Below, one piece after another: positions 7,597 to 14,765 of a stretch of 20,871 nucleotides of DNA (within the stretch, counting starts at the first letter, position 1; each line of letters starts with the position of its first letter). The notes under the pieces are model-generated. The model was not told the origin of the DNA and did no database searches. It worked only from the letters and a program-made list of their open reading frames with translations. This stretch comes from an uncultured Bacilli bacterium (lineage in GTDB: Bacteria > Bacillota_I > Bacilli_A > RF39 > UBA660): the NCBI GenBank assembly GCA_934149465.1, contig CAKPEZ010000010.1, positions 1 through 20,871 of the forward strand, read 5' to 3'. Position numbers and translations under genes: made by a program.

Positions 7597-8691
7597 ATGC
7601 AAAAAAATAATAAAGGAACAATTATTTTACCAGTCATTATTTCACTGTTTATTGGCGCTCTTGGTACTACTTTAGTCTTCCTAAACTTTTCTAGTAATGG
7701 AAATGGTAGTATTATTCAAAACGTAAATAAAGTAACAATCACTGAAAATAGTATTGCTGATGCTGTTAATAAAATTTATGACGCTGTTGTTGTTGTTGAA
7801 GCTTCTAAAGAAGGAAAACAAATTTCTACTGGTACTGGTTTTGTTTATAAAACTAAAGATAATATTGCCTATATTTTAACTAATAATCACGTTATTGATA
7901 ATAGTGATGATATTAATATTATATATAGTGATGGTAGTAGTACTAATGCCCAAATTGTTGGCAAGGAAACTTATTCAGATATTGCTGTTTTACAGGTCGC
8001 TAAAAGTACTATTTTAAGTGTAGCTGAGCTTGGTAATAGTGAAGACGTCAAAATTGGTGATACACTATTTACTGTTGGAACTCCTCTTGGTAAGAAATAT
8101 CAAGGAACAGTTACAAAAGGAATTCTATCAGGAAAAGATCGTCTTGTTGAAGTAAGTTTATCAGGAAATGTTACTGATTATATTATGCGTGTTCTTCAAA
8201 CTGATGCCGCTATTAATCCAGGTAACAGCGGTGGTCCTCTTGTTAATATTAATGGTGAAGTTATTGGCATAAATTCTTTAAAATTAGTTGAAGATGAAAT
8301 TGAAGGTATGGGCTTTGCTATTCCAATCGAAGATGCTTTAAACTTTGCCGAAATTCTAGAACAAGGTAAGAAAGTTGAACGTCCTTTTCTAGGCGTTGAA
8401 ATAATTGAATTAAGCGAAAAGAATTATTTAAAATATTATAATATTAACGTTAGTTCTAATGTAGAATCTGGAGTAGTTATTACTAATGTCAGTGATAATT
8501 CACCAGCAAAAGAAGCAGGTCTTAATAAGGGTGATGTTATTACTCAAATAAATGATAGTAAGGTAAAAAGTATTGCTGAGTTTAGATATGAGTTATTTAA
8601 ATATCAACCTGGTGAAAAGATTACTATTAAGTATTACCGTGGTAATAAAGAATTAAGTTCTAAGATTACTCTTGGTAATAGTAATGATTAA
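7597..8691 (+). CDS. htrA: HtrA/DegP-type membrane-anchored serine protease
   Basis: A trypsin-fold quality-control protease that degrades misfolded exported proteins at the membrane surface. One N-terminal membrane anchor (about 9-29) is followed by the protease domain with the triad His98 (TNNHVID), Asp128 (YSDIAVL) and Ser211 (NPGNSGGP). A single PDZ domain covers about 260-350 (RPFLGV ... AGLNKGDVITQIND). At 364 residues it is shorter than Bacillus HtrA, mainly through a short cytoplasmic N-terminus. The ribosome site is a perfect AGGAGG, and no separate promoter is seen in the 12-nt gap, so it is co-transcribed with the Abi_2 gene. Two structured elements follow, the second a good terminator. 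Confidence 0.95.
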   Translation: MQKNNKGTIILPVIISLFIGALGTTLVFLNFSSNGNGSIIQNVNKVTITENSIADAVNKIYDAVVVVEASKEGKQISTGTGFVYKTKDNIAYILTNNHVIDNSDDINIIYSDGSSTNAQIVGKETYSDIAVLQVAKSTILSVAELGNSEDVKIGDTLFTVGTPLGKKYQGTVTKGILSGKDRLVEVSLSGNVTDYIMRVLQTDAAINPGNSGGPLVNINGEVIGINSLKLVEDEIEGMGFAIPIEDALNFAEILEQGKKVERPFLGVEIIELSEKNYLKYYNINVSSNVESGVVITNVSDNSPAKEAGLNKGDVITQINDSKVKSIAEFRYELFKYQPGEKITIKYYRGNKELSSKITLGNSND

Positions 8692-8705
8692 ATTTATTAA
8701 GCAAT

Positions 8706-8773
8706 AAAGAAATTCATAATATTATTTTATATTATTTAAGACAAATGATGTTTGTCATAATATGAATTTCTTT
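8706..8773 (+). repeat. Long two-tier inverted repeat after htrA
   Basis: AAAGAAATTCATA (8706-8718) and TATGAATTTCTTT (8761-8773) are perfect 13-bp inverted repeats. Nested inside is GACAAA (8740-8745) with TTTGTC (8751-8756). There is no strong T tract, so it is not a classic terminator. It could protect the htrA transcript 3' end or be a very small inverted-repeat element; I see no target duplication. Confidence 0.6.
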
Positions 8774-8780
8774 AAATCAC

Positions 8781-8852
8781 AAAAAAATAAAAAGCTGATT
8801 ATAATGAACCAACTATATTCTAGTTTTAGTTCAAAATCAATCAGTTTTTTTA
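8781..8852. terminator. Bidirectional terminator between htrA and the amidase 3' fragment
   Basis: CTGATT (8795-8800) pairs with AATCAG (8839-8844), flanked by A and T runs. Inside, GAAC/GTTC (8806-8809/8829-8832) and AACTA/TAGTT (8811-8815/8821-8825) extend the stem. A-rich sequence on the left and T-rich on the right give U tracts in both directions. It sits where rightward htrA meets the leftward LysM gene end. Confidence 0.7.
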
Positions 8853-9119
8853 TTTTATAATTAATATTTGACCAACATTTAAAAGATTGTTCGTAAGATT
8901 ATTAAGTCTTTTTATTTCATCAACGGTCGTATTAAAAGTTTTAGCAATAGAATATAAGCTGTCTCCCCTTTTTACTGTGTATATCGTCTGTGTTGTTTCA
9001 GTTGTTGAAGGAAGTTTTAAAATCTGTCCTACTCTAAGTGCTGTATCAGAAAGATTATTAAGTCTAATAAGTTCATTTACATTAGTATTAAATTTGCGCG
9101 CTATTGAGTAGAGTGTATC
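8850..9119 (-). pseudogene. Severed 3' part of the LysM amidase gene (LysM repeats 4-5)
   Basis: The leftward frame encodes most of one LysM domain (from GDTLYSIARKFN) and a complete second one (YTVKKGDSLYSIAKTF to VGQILIIK, then stop). It has no start codon or ribosome site and begins abruptly at the element border. Its sequence matches the LysM style of the amidase at 15953-17083. If the sequence between is removed, the frame joins that gene exactly at Ser-Gly of repeat 4 and gives one 456-residue protein. It is therefore the displaced C-terminus of that gene. Open frames on the opposite strand here are shadows. Confidence 0.9.
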
Positions 9120-9138
9120 CCCAGATACAATTTTTATG
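9116..9138. other. Left attachment junction of the element
   Basis: Contains the shared G run (CCCC on the plus strand, 9119-9122) and one attP arm, TACAATTTTTATG (9126-9138). This arm is an inverted match (12 of 13) to the arm at the other end. The recombinase stop codon (9134-9136) lies inside it. Confidence 0.8.
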
Positions 9139-10657
9139 TAACATTTTTAAATGTAAATATAATATCTATCGTCTTGTCTTGATAGATATAAATCTTTTCA
9201 ACTAAATTAATTATCAATTCTCTAGTTGGATTATCTAGTGATAAAAATTCATTTATATATTTTTCTATTTGTTTTTTGTCTATTTTATTAGATTCACTAT
9301 TTTCATTTTTAATATTTTCACTTACTCTTATGTATTGTTCTTCATCAATAATACCTTTTAACATATTTATATAGTTTTTATCCAAGTTTTCTGTTAACTT
9401 ATTATTTGCAAGTTCTAAACCTTCCATTTGTTTTTTAATCTTCAAAGAATTATCTTTAAATTCCATATTACTAATTGAATCTTTTATTTTGCTTTTATCT
9501 AAGTACTCTTTACATACATCTTTAATGTTATCTAAAATAACTCTTTCTAGATTTTCATAATTGTTTGTATGTGTTGTACAAACATGATATTTGGAATATG
9601 TTCTATAATAATCACAAGTGGTGTAACTTCTACCTGTTTTATTTTGATATCTGATTGTTATTCTGTGTTTACAATCTCCACAATATAGAAGTCCATCTAG
9701 TAGGTAAAATCTTTTCTTTTCTGGCCTTTTGACATTTTTAGGTAAAAGTGTTTGTACATAATTAAAAGTATCTCTATCAATAATTGCCTCATGTGTATTT
9801 TCTACTATTATAAAATCATTTGGTTTATTTTTAACTACTTTTTTTAGTTTGTAATTAATCTTTTTTGTCTTGCCTTGAACTGTATCTCCTAAATATAGCC
9901 AGTTAGTTAAGATTGCTTTTATAGTGGTATCTACCCATACTCCATACTCTTGTGATATACAATTAGTATTTATACATTTTGTATTCCATACATAGTTGTA
10001 ATAAGATGCTGGTGTTTTTATTTTTCTTTTGGTAAGTTCTTGGGCAATGTAATGATATGTATTTCCTTTCAATGCTAACTCAAATATTAATTTAACAGTA
10101 TCTGCTTGTTCTTTATTTATAACTAAATGATTTTTATTATTAGGATCTTTCATATATCCAAATGGACATCTACCTGAAACATATAAACCTTCTTTCATTC
10201 TGGAATGCAAACTAGTTTTGACTTTTTTAGAAATATCTTTAGCATACATATCATTCATTATTGCTTTAAAAGGTGCTATATCATTATTGGTATTATCTAT
10301 AAATGTGTCTATACCATCATTAATAGCAATATACCTAACATTTTTATTTGGAAAATACTTTTCAATTAGCTCTCCTGTACCAATATAATCTCTACCTAAT
10401 CTAGACATATCCTTAGTAATAATCATATTAATTTTTCCAGATTCAATATCTTCAATCATTCTTTTAAATGATGGTCTTTCAAAATTTGTTCCAGTAAACC
10501 CATCATCTACATATTCATCAACTAGATTATAATTATTTTCGCATATGTATTGATTTAGTAAACTTCTTTGACTCACAATACTATCAGATTCAATATTTCC
10601 ATCATCTCTTGATAATCTTATATATATTCCTACTTTAAAACTATTATTCCCTACCAT
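9134..10657 (-). CDS. Large serine recombinase (site-specific integrase/excisionase)
   Basis: Catalyses integration and excision of the element through a serine-DNA intermediate. The resolvase domain (about 7-150) has catalytic Ser16 in IYIRLSRDDG and the ITKDMSRLGRDY motif (80-91). A recombinase domain (about 160-270) follows, with PFGYMKDP. A zinc ribbon uses Cys326, Cys329, Cys348 and Cys360, followed by a coiled-coil-like tail. At 507 residues it fits the TndX/TnpX-like large serine recombinases. The start is the ATG at 10657, which overlaps the preceding stop (TGATG) and has AGGAG 9 nt upstream; a TTG one codon earlier is less likely. The gene runs to the very end of the element, with its stop inside the attachment arm. 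Confidence 0.93.
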   Translation of the reverse strand: MVGNNSFKVGIYIRLSRDDGNIESDSIVSQRSLLNQYICENNYNLVDEYVDDGFTGTNFERPSFKRMIEDIESGKINMIITKDMSRLGRDYIGTGELIEKYFPNKNVRYIAINDGIDTFIDNTNNDIAPFKAIMNDMYAKDISKKVKTSLHSRMKEGLYVSGRCPFGYMKDPNNKNHLVINKEQADTVKLIFELALKGNTYHYIAQELTKRKIKTPASYYNYVWNTKCINTNCISQEYGVWVDTTIKAILTNWLYLGDTVQGKTKKINYKLKKVVKNKPNDFIIVENTHEAIIDRDTFNYVQTLLPKNVKRPEKKRFYLLDGLLYCGDCKHRITIRYQNKTGRSYTTCDYYRTYSKYHVCTTHTNNYENLERVILDNIKDVCKEYLDKSKIKDSISNMEFKDNSLKIKKQMEGLELANNKLTENLDKNYINMLKGIIDEEQYIRVSENIKNENSESNKIDKKQIEKYINEFLSLDNPTRELIINLVEKIYIYQDKTIDIIFTFKNVT

Positions 10658-10836
10658 CAATTATAACTCCTTCCATTTTGGAAATAATGAGTACGATTAC
10701 ATGGTAGCTCTACTTTCAAATTACTGCAAGTCATCATAAATTGCTTTTTTATTTCAATTTTTAATACTTCAGTTATTATTTCATTTAAAGACTTCCCCTC
10801 ATCTTTAAATTTTAAATTAACATTGTATTTAACCAT
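10657..10836 (-). CDS. Small protein of 59 residues coupled to the recombinase
   Basis: Function unknown. The N-terminal half (MVKYNVNLKFKDEGK, then LNEIITEVLKIEIKKQ) looks like a short beta strand and a helix. The pattern resembles small proteins such as TnpW encoded beside serine recombinases of Tn4451-like elements, but I cannot confirm homology. Its stop overlaps the recombinase start by one base, so translation is coupled. The start is taken as ATG 10836 with GGAGG 11 nt upstream; an in-frame TTG at 10854 lies within that ribosome site and is rejected. It could be a helper or directionality factor. Confidence 0.6.
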   Translation of the reverse strand: MVKYNVNLKFKDEGKSLNEIITEVLKIEIKKQFMMTCSNLKVELPCNRTHYFQNGRSYN

Positions 10837-10936
10837 AGAGTTTAATACCTCCAATAAATTCTATGGCAATAAGAATTGTTTTAGTAATATTATTTGATAT
10901 GTTTAAAACATACCTAACAATATTACTTACTATCAT
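10829..10936 (-). CDS. Possible 35-residue hydrophobic small ORF upstream of the recombinase operon
   Basis: The ORF starts with ATG at 10936, only 3 nt after a GGAGG, and ends with TAA that overlaps the ATG of the 59-residue gene (ATGGTTAA). The peptide begins MIVSNIVRYVLN, is rich in Ile and Val, and has no recognisable motif. A strong dyad (10883-10927) lies inside it. The short ribosome-site spacing makes efficient translation doubtful; it may serve only to couple translation. Confidence 0.3.
   Translation of the reverse strand: MIVSNIVRYVLNISNNITKTILIAIEFIGGIKLYG
10883..10927 (-). promoter_or_regulatory. Symmetric dyad in the recombinase operon leader
   Basis: AGTAATATT (10883-10891) pairs with AATATTACT (10919-10927), and TATGTTT (10898-10904) pairs with AAACATA (10906-10912), with 6-nt internal loops on each side. 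The base of the stem overlaps the stop codon of the 19-residue leader ORF, suggesting an attenuator or a dimeric protein-binding site. Confidence 0.5.
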
Positions 10937-10982
10937 AAACCTCCATTATATCCATAAACATCATCTCCTTTTCATGATGCAT
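10923..10982 (-). CDS. Possible 19-residue leader peptide
   Basis: ATG at 10982 follows TTGGAG with a 5-nt spacer, and the ORF ends in TAA at 10925-10923. The peptide is Met-rich (six Met) with two His near the start. It lies about 28 nt after the expected start of transcription from the -10 box at 11022-11017. It overlaps the next small ORF and the base of the 10883-10927 hairpin. This is the usual layout of a leader peptide controlling downstream translation or transcription, but a chance ORF cannot be excluded. Confidence 0.4.
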   Translation of the reverse strand: MHHEKEMMFMDIMEVYDSK

Positions 10983-11016
10983 AGTAGCTCCAATAATTAA
11001 AGGAGTCCAGTCATAA

Positions 11017-11022
11017 ATTATA
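11017..11022 (-). promoter_or_regulatory. Candidate -10 box of the recombinase operon
   Basis: TATAAT is read leftward at 11022-11017. No convincing -35 is visible (TTAGGA lies at the 17-nt distance). A strong hairpin (11039-11083) sits directly upstream and could bind a regulator. Confidence 0.45.
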
Positions 11023-11038
11023 GAAAAATTTATCTATC

Positions 11039-11167
11039 ATCCTAAAGCATTTCATAATTAACTAAATTATGAAATAGCAGGATAAGAAGATTGTGTATCA
11101 TACACGATTTAGTCCTTATTTTATAAGGAATCGCATGTACACAATTCTGATTTTGCACTTGCAAAAT
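11039..11167. other. Closely packed hairpins in the element's non-coding region
   Basis: The gap between the recombinase leader and the cargo operon (about 10983-11295) has no convincing gene. It holds ATTTCATAATT/AATTATGAAAT (11049-11059/11065-11075) with outer ATCCT/AGGAT; a nested structure with TTGTGTA/TACACAA (11091-11097/11138-11144), CGAT/ATCG and TCCTTA/TAAGGA (11113-11118/11124-11129); and ATTTTGC/GCAAAAT (11150-11156/11161-11167). ATCATCCTA occurs at about 11036 and 11246, with a near copy at 11168. It could be a non-coding RNA, a transfer or replication origin, or a regulatory region. It does not fold like a tRNA. Confidence 0.5.
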
Positions 11168-11240
11168 TCATCCTAATTTGTAGGTTGATATAAAGGATTA
11201 TCATTAAATAAATCTTTATATTATGATATATTAAAGCATT

Positions 11241-11289
11241 AAAAAATCATCCTATTATCTAAATTCCATTAAAATTTATAGGATGATTT
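11241..11289 (-). terminator. Terminator of the restriction-modification operon
   Basis: A perfect 12-bp stem, AAATCATCCTAT (11244-11255) with ATAGGATGATTT (11278-11289), and a 22-nt loop. Read leftward it is followed by a T run (A run at 11241-11246). It lies 7 bp past the last cargo gene. Confidence 0.85.
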
Positions 11290-11295
11290 ATTTTT

Positions 11296-11886
11296 TTATA
11301 ACTTTTTTCTATTTAAATTATTATATATTGATAAAAATTCTTTTAAATTTTTATCAAACTTCTTTGAATCTATTTCTCTTAAAATTCTTTCTAAATCTGT
11401 TTTTATAGGAATGATTAATCTATTAAATAATTTAGTGTTAAATGGTAGAATCAATTTAGTAAAATTTTTTATATTAAATTCATCGTAATTAGGACATACT
11501 ATTGGATTCAACTTTTTATATAGTCTACTCTTTTTATTGCTAATAAATCCAGAATATTCAGAAACATTTTTGGATAATTCAGTCGAAAAATTTATTGACT
11601 TTTTATAAATGTTTAAAACACTATAATGAAACAAAATTTTATTATGCTCTGATATATAAATTTCTTTATACATATCAAAATAGCAATTAAACACATTATT
11701 TTTTATCTTACTTTTATTAACAAAGTACTGACACAAAGCGGTAATTATAGAAACAATTAACCCCGTTATTATGCTAACCAAAATACTATATATCAATTCA
11801 GAAATAAAATAAAAATAAATTAGCATTGGCATTAAAGCAACTAAAATGGAAGATAATACTATAACTATTACTTTTGATTCTTTCAT
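11296..11886 (-). CDS. Two-helix membrane protein of unknown function, last gene of the cargo operon
   Basis: I do not recognise the family. Two predicted membrane helices (about 5-27 and 30-55) are followed by a basic, Asn/Lys-rich cytoplasmic domain of about 140 residues with likely helices and a CPNYDEF segment (about 131-137). It starts at ATG with a GGTGA site and lies 16 nt after dpnII, before the operon terminator, so it is expressed with the restriction system. Membrane proteins with a soluble domain at the end of defence operons are sometimes effectors, but that is only a possibility; it could also be element maintenance cargo. Confidence 0.7.
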   Translation of the reverse strand: MKESKVIVIVLSSILVALMPMLIYFYFISELIYSILVSIITGLIVSIITALCQYFVNKSKIKNNVFNCYFDMYKEIYISEHNKILFHYSVLNIYKKSINFSTELSKNVSEYSGFISNKKSRLYKKLNPIVCPNYDEFNIKNFTKLILPFNTKLFNRLIIPIKTDLERILREIDSKKFDKNLKEFLSIYNNLNRKKL

Positions 11887-11902
11887 TAATTCACCATCTT
11901 AA

Positions 11903-12757
11903 TTATAACTTTTCTAAAATACCATTTTCAAGATCATCAATATTATACATTGTTTCTAATTCGTTAAATGTTTCTTCAAGATTTTTTCTAGCACTATTCC
12001 ATCCAGTACCATCAGTAAACCATATGAATGTAACGCCCTCAACTTTTTTCGATTCTTGTGCTAACATCTTATAACTTCTAGCAGTTTCATTTAATTTTGA
12101 ACCACCACTAGAATAAAAATTAGTTTCTATTACATATACTTGTTTATCAGTTTTAATAACAAAATCAAATCTTTTTGTTGATGTATTATGTCCAGACATT
12201 TCGCTTAAGTCTAAATTCCATTTCTTTTCTATATCTTTTAAATACATTTCTTTAAAGTAATTGACATCTTTTTTGTAGCCAGCCTTAATTATATATGATT
12301 CAACTAATTTTTCCATTAGATGTCCACCACGATTTTTTCTTCCATTTGAATCAAGACCAACCTCTATACCTAAAACATAATCATATAAATTATTTATAAT
12401 ATGATTTTGTAATAAATCAAATAGACCAGATTCTTTCATGAATTTAATATAATCCTTCATAGAATAAACCATTTTATCAAACTTAAATAAATATTCGTTT
12501 ATCTCATCTTTTACAAATATTTCTCGTGAACGAACTGCAAGTAATAATGGGATACATTCTAAAGTTTCAGGATATTTAACTAATATATTTTGAAATTCTT
12601 CTTCTATATTTTTACTACCAATCAATGAATTTAAAATATTAAGTTCAACCTTTACTTTATCTACATTTTTGTATATCTTTTCAAAATTAACATAATAAGT
12701 ATAATCTGATATACTTGTTTTAAATTTGCTTAACCATTCATTAAAATTTCTACTCAA
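11903..12757 (-). CDS. dpnII: Type II restriction endonuclease, DpnII/MboI-like (GATC)
   Basis: Predicted to cut unmethylated GATC in double-stranded DNA. The C-terminal half matches the DpnII family: GRKNRGGHLMEKLVE (139-153), the metal-binding core RFDFVI (Asp198) and VIETNFY (Glu211-x-Asn213, an ExN version of the PD-ExK motif), then SSGGSKLNETARSY (216-229) and FIWFTDG. At 284 residues it is close to DpnII. The TTG start at 12757 is supported by GGAGGTG 7 nt upstream and overlaps the previous stop by 4 nt. Both cognate methylases lie upstream in the same operon, so modification is translated first. Confidence 0.9.
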   Translation of the reverse strand: MSRNFNEWLSKFKTSISDYTYYVNFEKIYKNVDKVKVELNILNSLIGSKNIEEEFQNILVKYPETLECIPLLLAVRSREIFVKDEINEYLFKFDKMVYSMKDYIKFMKESGLFDLLQNHIINNLYDYVLGIEVGLDSNGRKNRGGHLMEKLVESYIIKAGYKKDVNYFKEMYLKDIEKKWNLDLSEMSGHNTSTKRFDFVIKTDKQVYVIETNFYSSGGSKLNETARSYKMLAQESKKVEGVTFIWFTDGTGWNSARKNLEETFNELETMYNIDDLENGILEKL

Positions 12758-13116
12758 AAATTTACACCTCCATTAAATTTTTCGTTATTGTTATTAATAA
12801 CTTTTAACAATTCTTCATACAATTTTTTGTCTTTAATAAGTATTAATATATCAATATCTTGACTAATTTCTTCTTCAATAGTCATTTTTCTAACTGATGA
12901 TTTCCCATACTTTTCAACTCTCATATTCATAACTACTTTAATCAATTCTAAATAAAAATTATATTTTATTTCTATTTTATTTATGTATTGTTTCTTTTCT
13001 TCTATTGAAGAATTTTTAAGTAGATTTTTACCTTCATCTATATCTTTTTCTATGTCATTAATATCTCTTATATCATAATCAGATTCAAGTTGTTTTTTAA
13101 TATTTTCTAACATCAC
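12754..13116 (-). CDS. Hypothetical 120-residue helical protein between dpnA and dpnII
   Basis: Not recognised. It is Lys/Glu/Ile-rich, probably all-helical with coiled-coil character, and has no DNA-binding motif that I can name. It overlaps dpnA (GTGATG at 13116-13111; the dpnA TGA is 13115-13113) and dpnII by 4 nt each, indicating tight translational coupling. GGAGG lies 7 nt before the GTG and 10 nt before the ATG at 13113, so either start is possible. The canonical pneumococcal DpnII operon has no gene at this place. It might be an endonuclease partner or controller. Confidence 0.75.
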   Translation of the reverse strand: MMLENIKKQLESDYDIRDINDIEKDIDEGKNLLKNSSIEEKKQYINKIEIKYNFYLELIKVVMNMRVEKYGKSSVRKMTIEEEISQDIDILILIKDKKLYEELLKVINNNNEKFNGGVNF

Positions 13117-13877
13117 TTTTCTGCCTCCTTTCTTCTAATTGTTAAATCTAAATACTCTTTTTCTTTTTCAATTCCTATATATTTTCTATTAAGTTTGTTT
13201 GCTACTATTCCAGTAGTTCCACTACCATTAAATGGATCTAGTATTAAGTCACCTTCATCAGTAGATGCTAATATTATTTTTTCTAATATTTCCATAGGTT
13301 TTTGTGTTGGGTGTTTACCACATTTTTTCTCACTTGGTTTTGTTAAAGATGATTCCCAAACATCTTTCATTTGATTACCACCATTTAATTCTTTCATAAG
13401 AGAATAATTAAATTTGTGTTTTGCTTTTTTAATATCTTTTTTTGCCCAAAGTATTGTTTCAGTGGAATGAACAAAAAATCTACAACTAATATTTGGTGGT
13501 GGATTTAACTTTTTCCAAGTTATATTATTTATTATTTTGAATCCTTCTTGTTCTAGCGCCATACCTATTGAATAAATATTATGCATAGTTCCACTAATCC
13601 AAATAGTACCATCATCTTTTAATGCTTGATAACATAATTTAATCCATTTCTTATTAAATTTATGTTTTTTTTCAATACTAATTGATTTATCCCAATCACC
13701 TTTATTGACTGACACCATTTTTCCACCACTACAAGATATTCCATCGCTGGACAAAAAATAAGGAGGGTCTGCAAATATCATATCAATACTTTTAGGTTCA
13801 ATACCTTTTAGTATTTTAAATGAATCGCCTTGTATAAGCTTAAAATCTTTTTCTTCATAATAATATTCCTTACTCAT
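13113..13877 (-). CDS. dpnA: DpnA-like adenine methyltransferase (GATC, single-strand capable)
   Basis: A beta-class N6-adenine DNA methyltransferase. DPPY is near the N-terminus (37-40, followed by FLSSDG), and the SAM-binding FNGSGT lies near the C-terminus (about 216-221). KHPTQKP precedes it, as in the family. In Streptococcus pneumoniae DpnA methylates GATC also on single-stranded DNA and protects incoming transforming DNA. The strong AGGAGG site precedes the ATG. The 36-nt gap after dpnM contains a TATAAT (13904-13899) that might be an internal promoter, but no -35 matches. Confidence 0.9.
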   Translation of the reverse strand: MSKEYYYEEKDFKLIQGDSFKILKGIEPKSIDMIFADPPYFLSSDGISCSGGKMVSVNKGDWDKSISIEKKHKFNKKWIKLCYQALKDDGTIWISGTMHNIYSIGMALEQEGFKIINNITWKKLNPPPNISCRFFVHSTETILWAKKDIKKAKHKFNYSLMKELNGGNQMKDVWESSLTKPSEKKCGKHPTQKPMEILEKIILASTDEGDLILDPFNGSGTTGIVANKLNRKYIGIEKEKEYLDLTIRRKEAEK

Positions 13878-13913
13878 ACACTACCTCCTCTTATATATAT
13901 TATACACTATTTA

Positions 13914-14765
13914 TTACTCAAATCCTTTTTTATTCTCGAAATTTGTGATAATAACTTCTTCTACTTTACCTCTTTTCTTTCCATTTGCATTTATATTTCT
14001 TTTTGCCTCTATAAGATGAATATTAAAATTTTTATATAATTCATTTATTAAAGTTGTATTATGATTGGATAACATTACATAACATCCTCTATCGGATAAT
14101 TCTTTAAATACTTTGGCAAGTCTTTTTTGCTCTTCTTTTCCAAAACCGTCTTCAGTATAACTATTAAATATTGAAGTATCAGAATCATATGGTGGATCAA
14201 AATAAATAAAGTCTCCTTTTTTTGCATCTTTTACTGCTTCTTCAAAATCAACAGACGATAACTTAATATCGTTATAATTTAGATAACCACATATAATACC
14301 TAAATTTTGACCTTCATAAGTATTTACTTTTGTTTTCTTACCAAATGGTACATTAAACTCATTTTTACTATTAACCCTATATAAACCATTAAAACATGCT
14401 TTATTTAAATAAATAGTTCTTGCTGCTTTTTTATAATCTGCTAACTTATTAAATTTCTTTTTATCTCTATCAATATTTCTGATTTCATAATAATATTCTT
14501 CTGAATGTTCAGTTTCGTGATGATTTAATTCTCTACACATTAAATCAAATTTTTTACTATCTTTAATACATTCATATACATTCATAAGTTCCTTATTATA
14601 GTCATTAATAATTGCTTTTTTAGGGGAAAGTTCAAAAAGTAATGCTCCACCACCTATAAATGGTTCATAATAGGTATTAAATTCATCTGGAACATATTGT
14701 TTTAATTTATCTATAATCTGTCTTTTTCCTCCTGCCCATTTTACAAATGGTTTCCCTTTAATCAT
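13914..14765 (-). CDS. dpnM: DpnM/Dam-like adenine methyltransferase (GATC)
   Basis: An alpha-class D12 N6-adenine methyltransferase that protects double-stranded GATC from the linked endonuclease. It has WAGGKRQ (10-16), the SAM-binding FIGGGALLFEL (36-46), catalytic DPPY (190-193) and the C-terminal KRNINANGKKRGKVEEVI, as in Dam and DpnM. It is 283 residues from the ATG at 14765, chosen because GAGG lies 9 nt upstream; an ATG 5 codons earlier (14780) has no ribosome site. It overlaps the end of the preceding gene by 8 nt (ATGATTAA). Confidence 0.93.
   Translation of the reverse strand: MIKGKPFVKWAGGKRQIIDKLKQYVPDEFNTYYEPFIGGGALLFELSPKKAIINDYNKELMNVYECIKDSKKFDLMCRELNHHETEHSEEYYYEIRNIDRDKKKFNKLADYKKAARTIYLNKACFNGLYRVNSKNEFNVPFGKKTKVNTYEGQNLGIICGYLNYNDIKLSSVDFEEAVKDAKKGDFIYFDPPYDSDTSIFNSYTEDGFGKEEQKRLAKVFKELSDRGCYVMLSNHNTTLINELYKNFNIHLIEAKRNINANGKKRGKVEEVIITNFENKKGFE

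Noticed and set aside
8887..9111. Open rightward frame of 74 codons
   Set aside because: It is antisense to the LysM coding fragment, which has clear protein similarity; no ribosome site is present.
10940..10952. TATAAT directly before GGAGG in the recombinase leader as a promoter
   Set aside because: Transcription would start after the ribosome site; the upstream TATAAT at 11022-11017 fits better.
11080..11170. Clover-leaf-like hairpins that might be a tRNA
   Set aside because: Stem lengths and loops do not fit, and no T-loop or acceptor stem consensus is found.
13830..14039. Open rightward frame of 69 hydrophobic codons across the dpnM-dpnA gap
   Set aside because: Antisense to both methylase genes; the composition is what T-rich antisense sequence gives.
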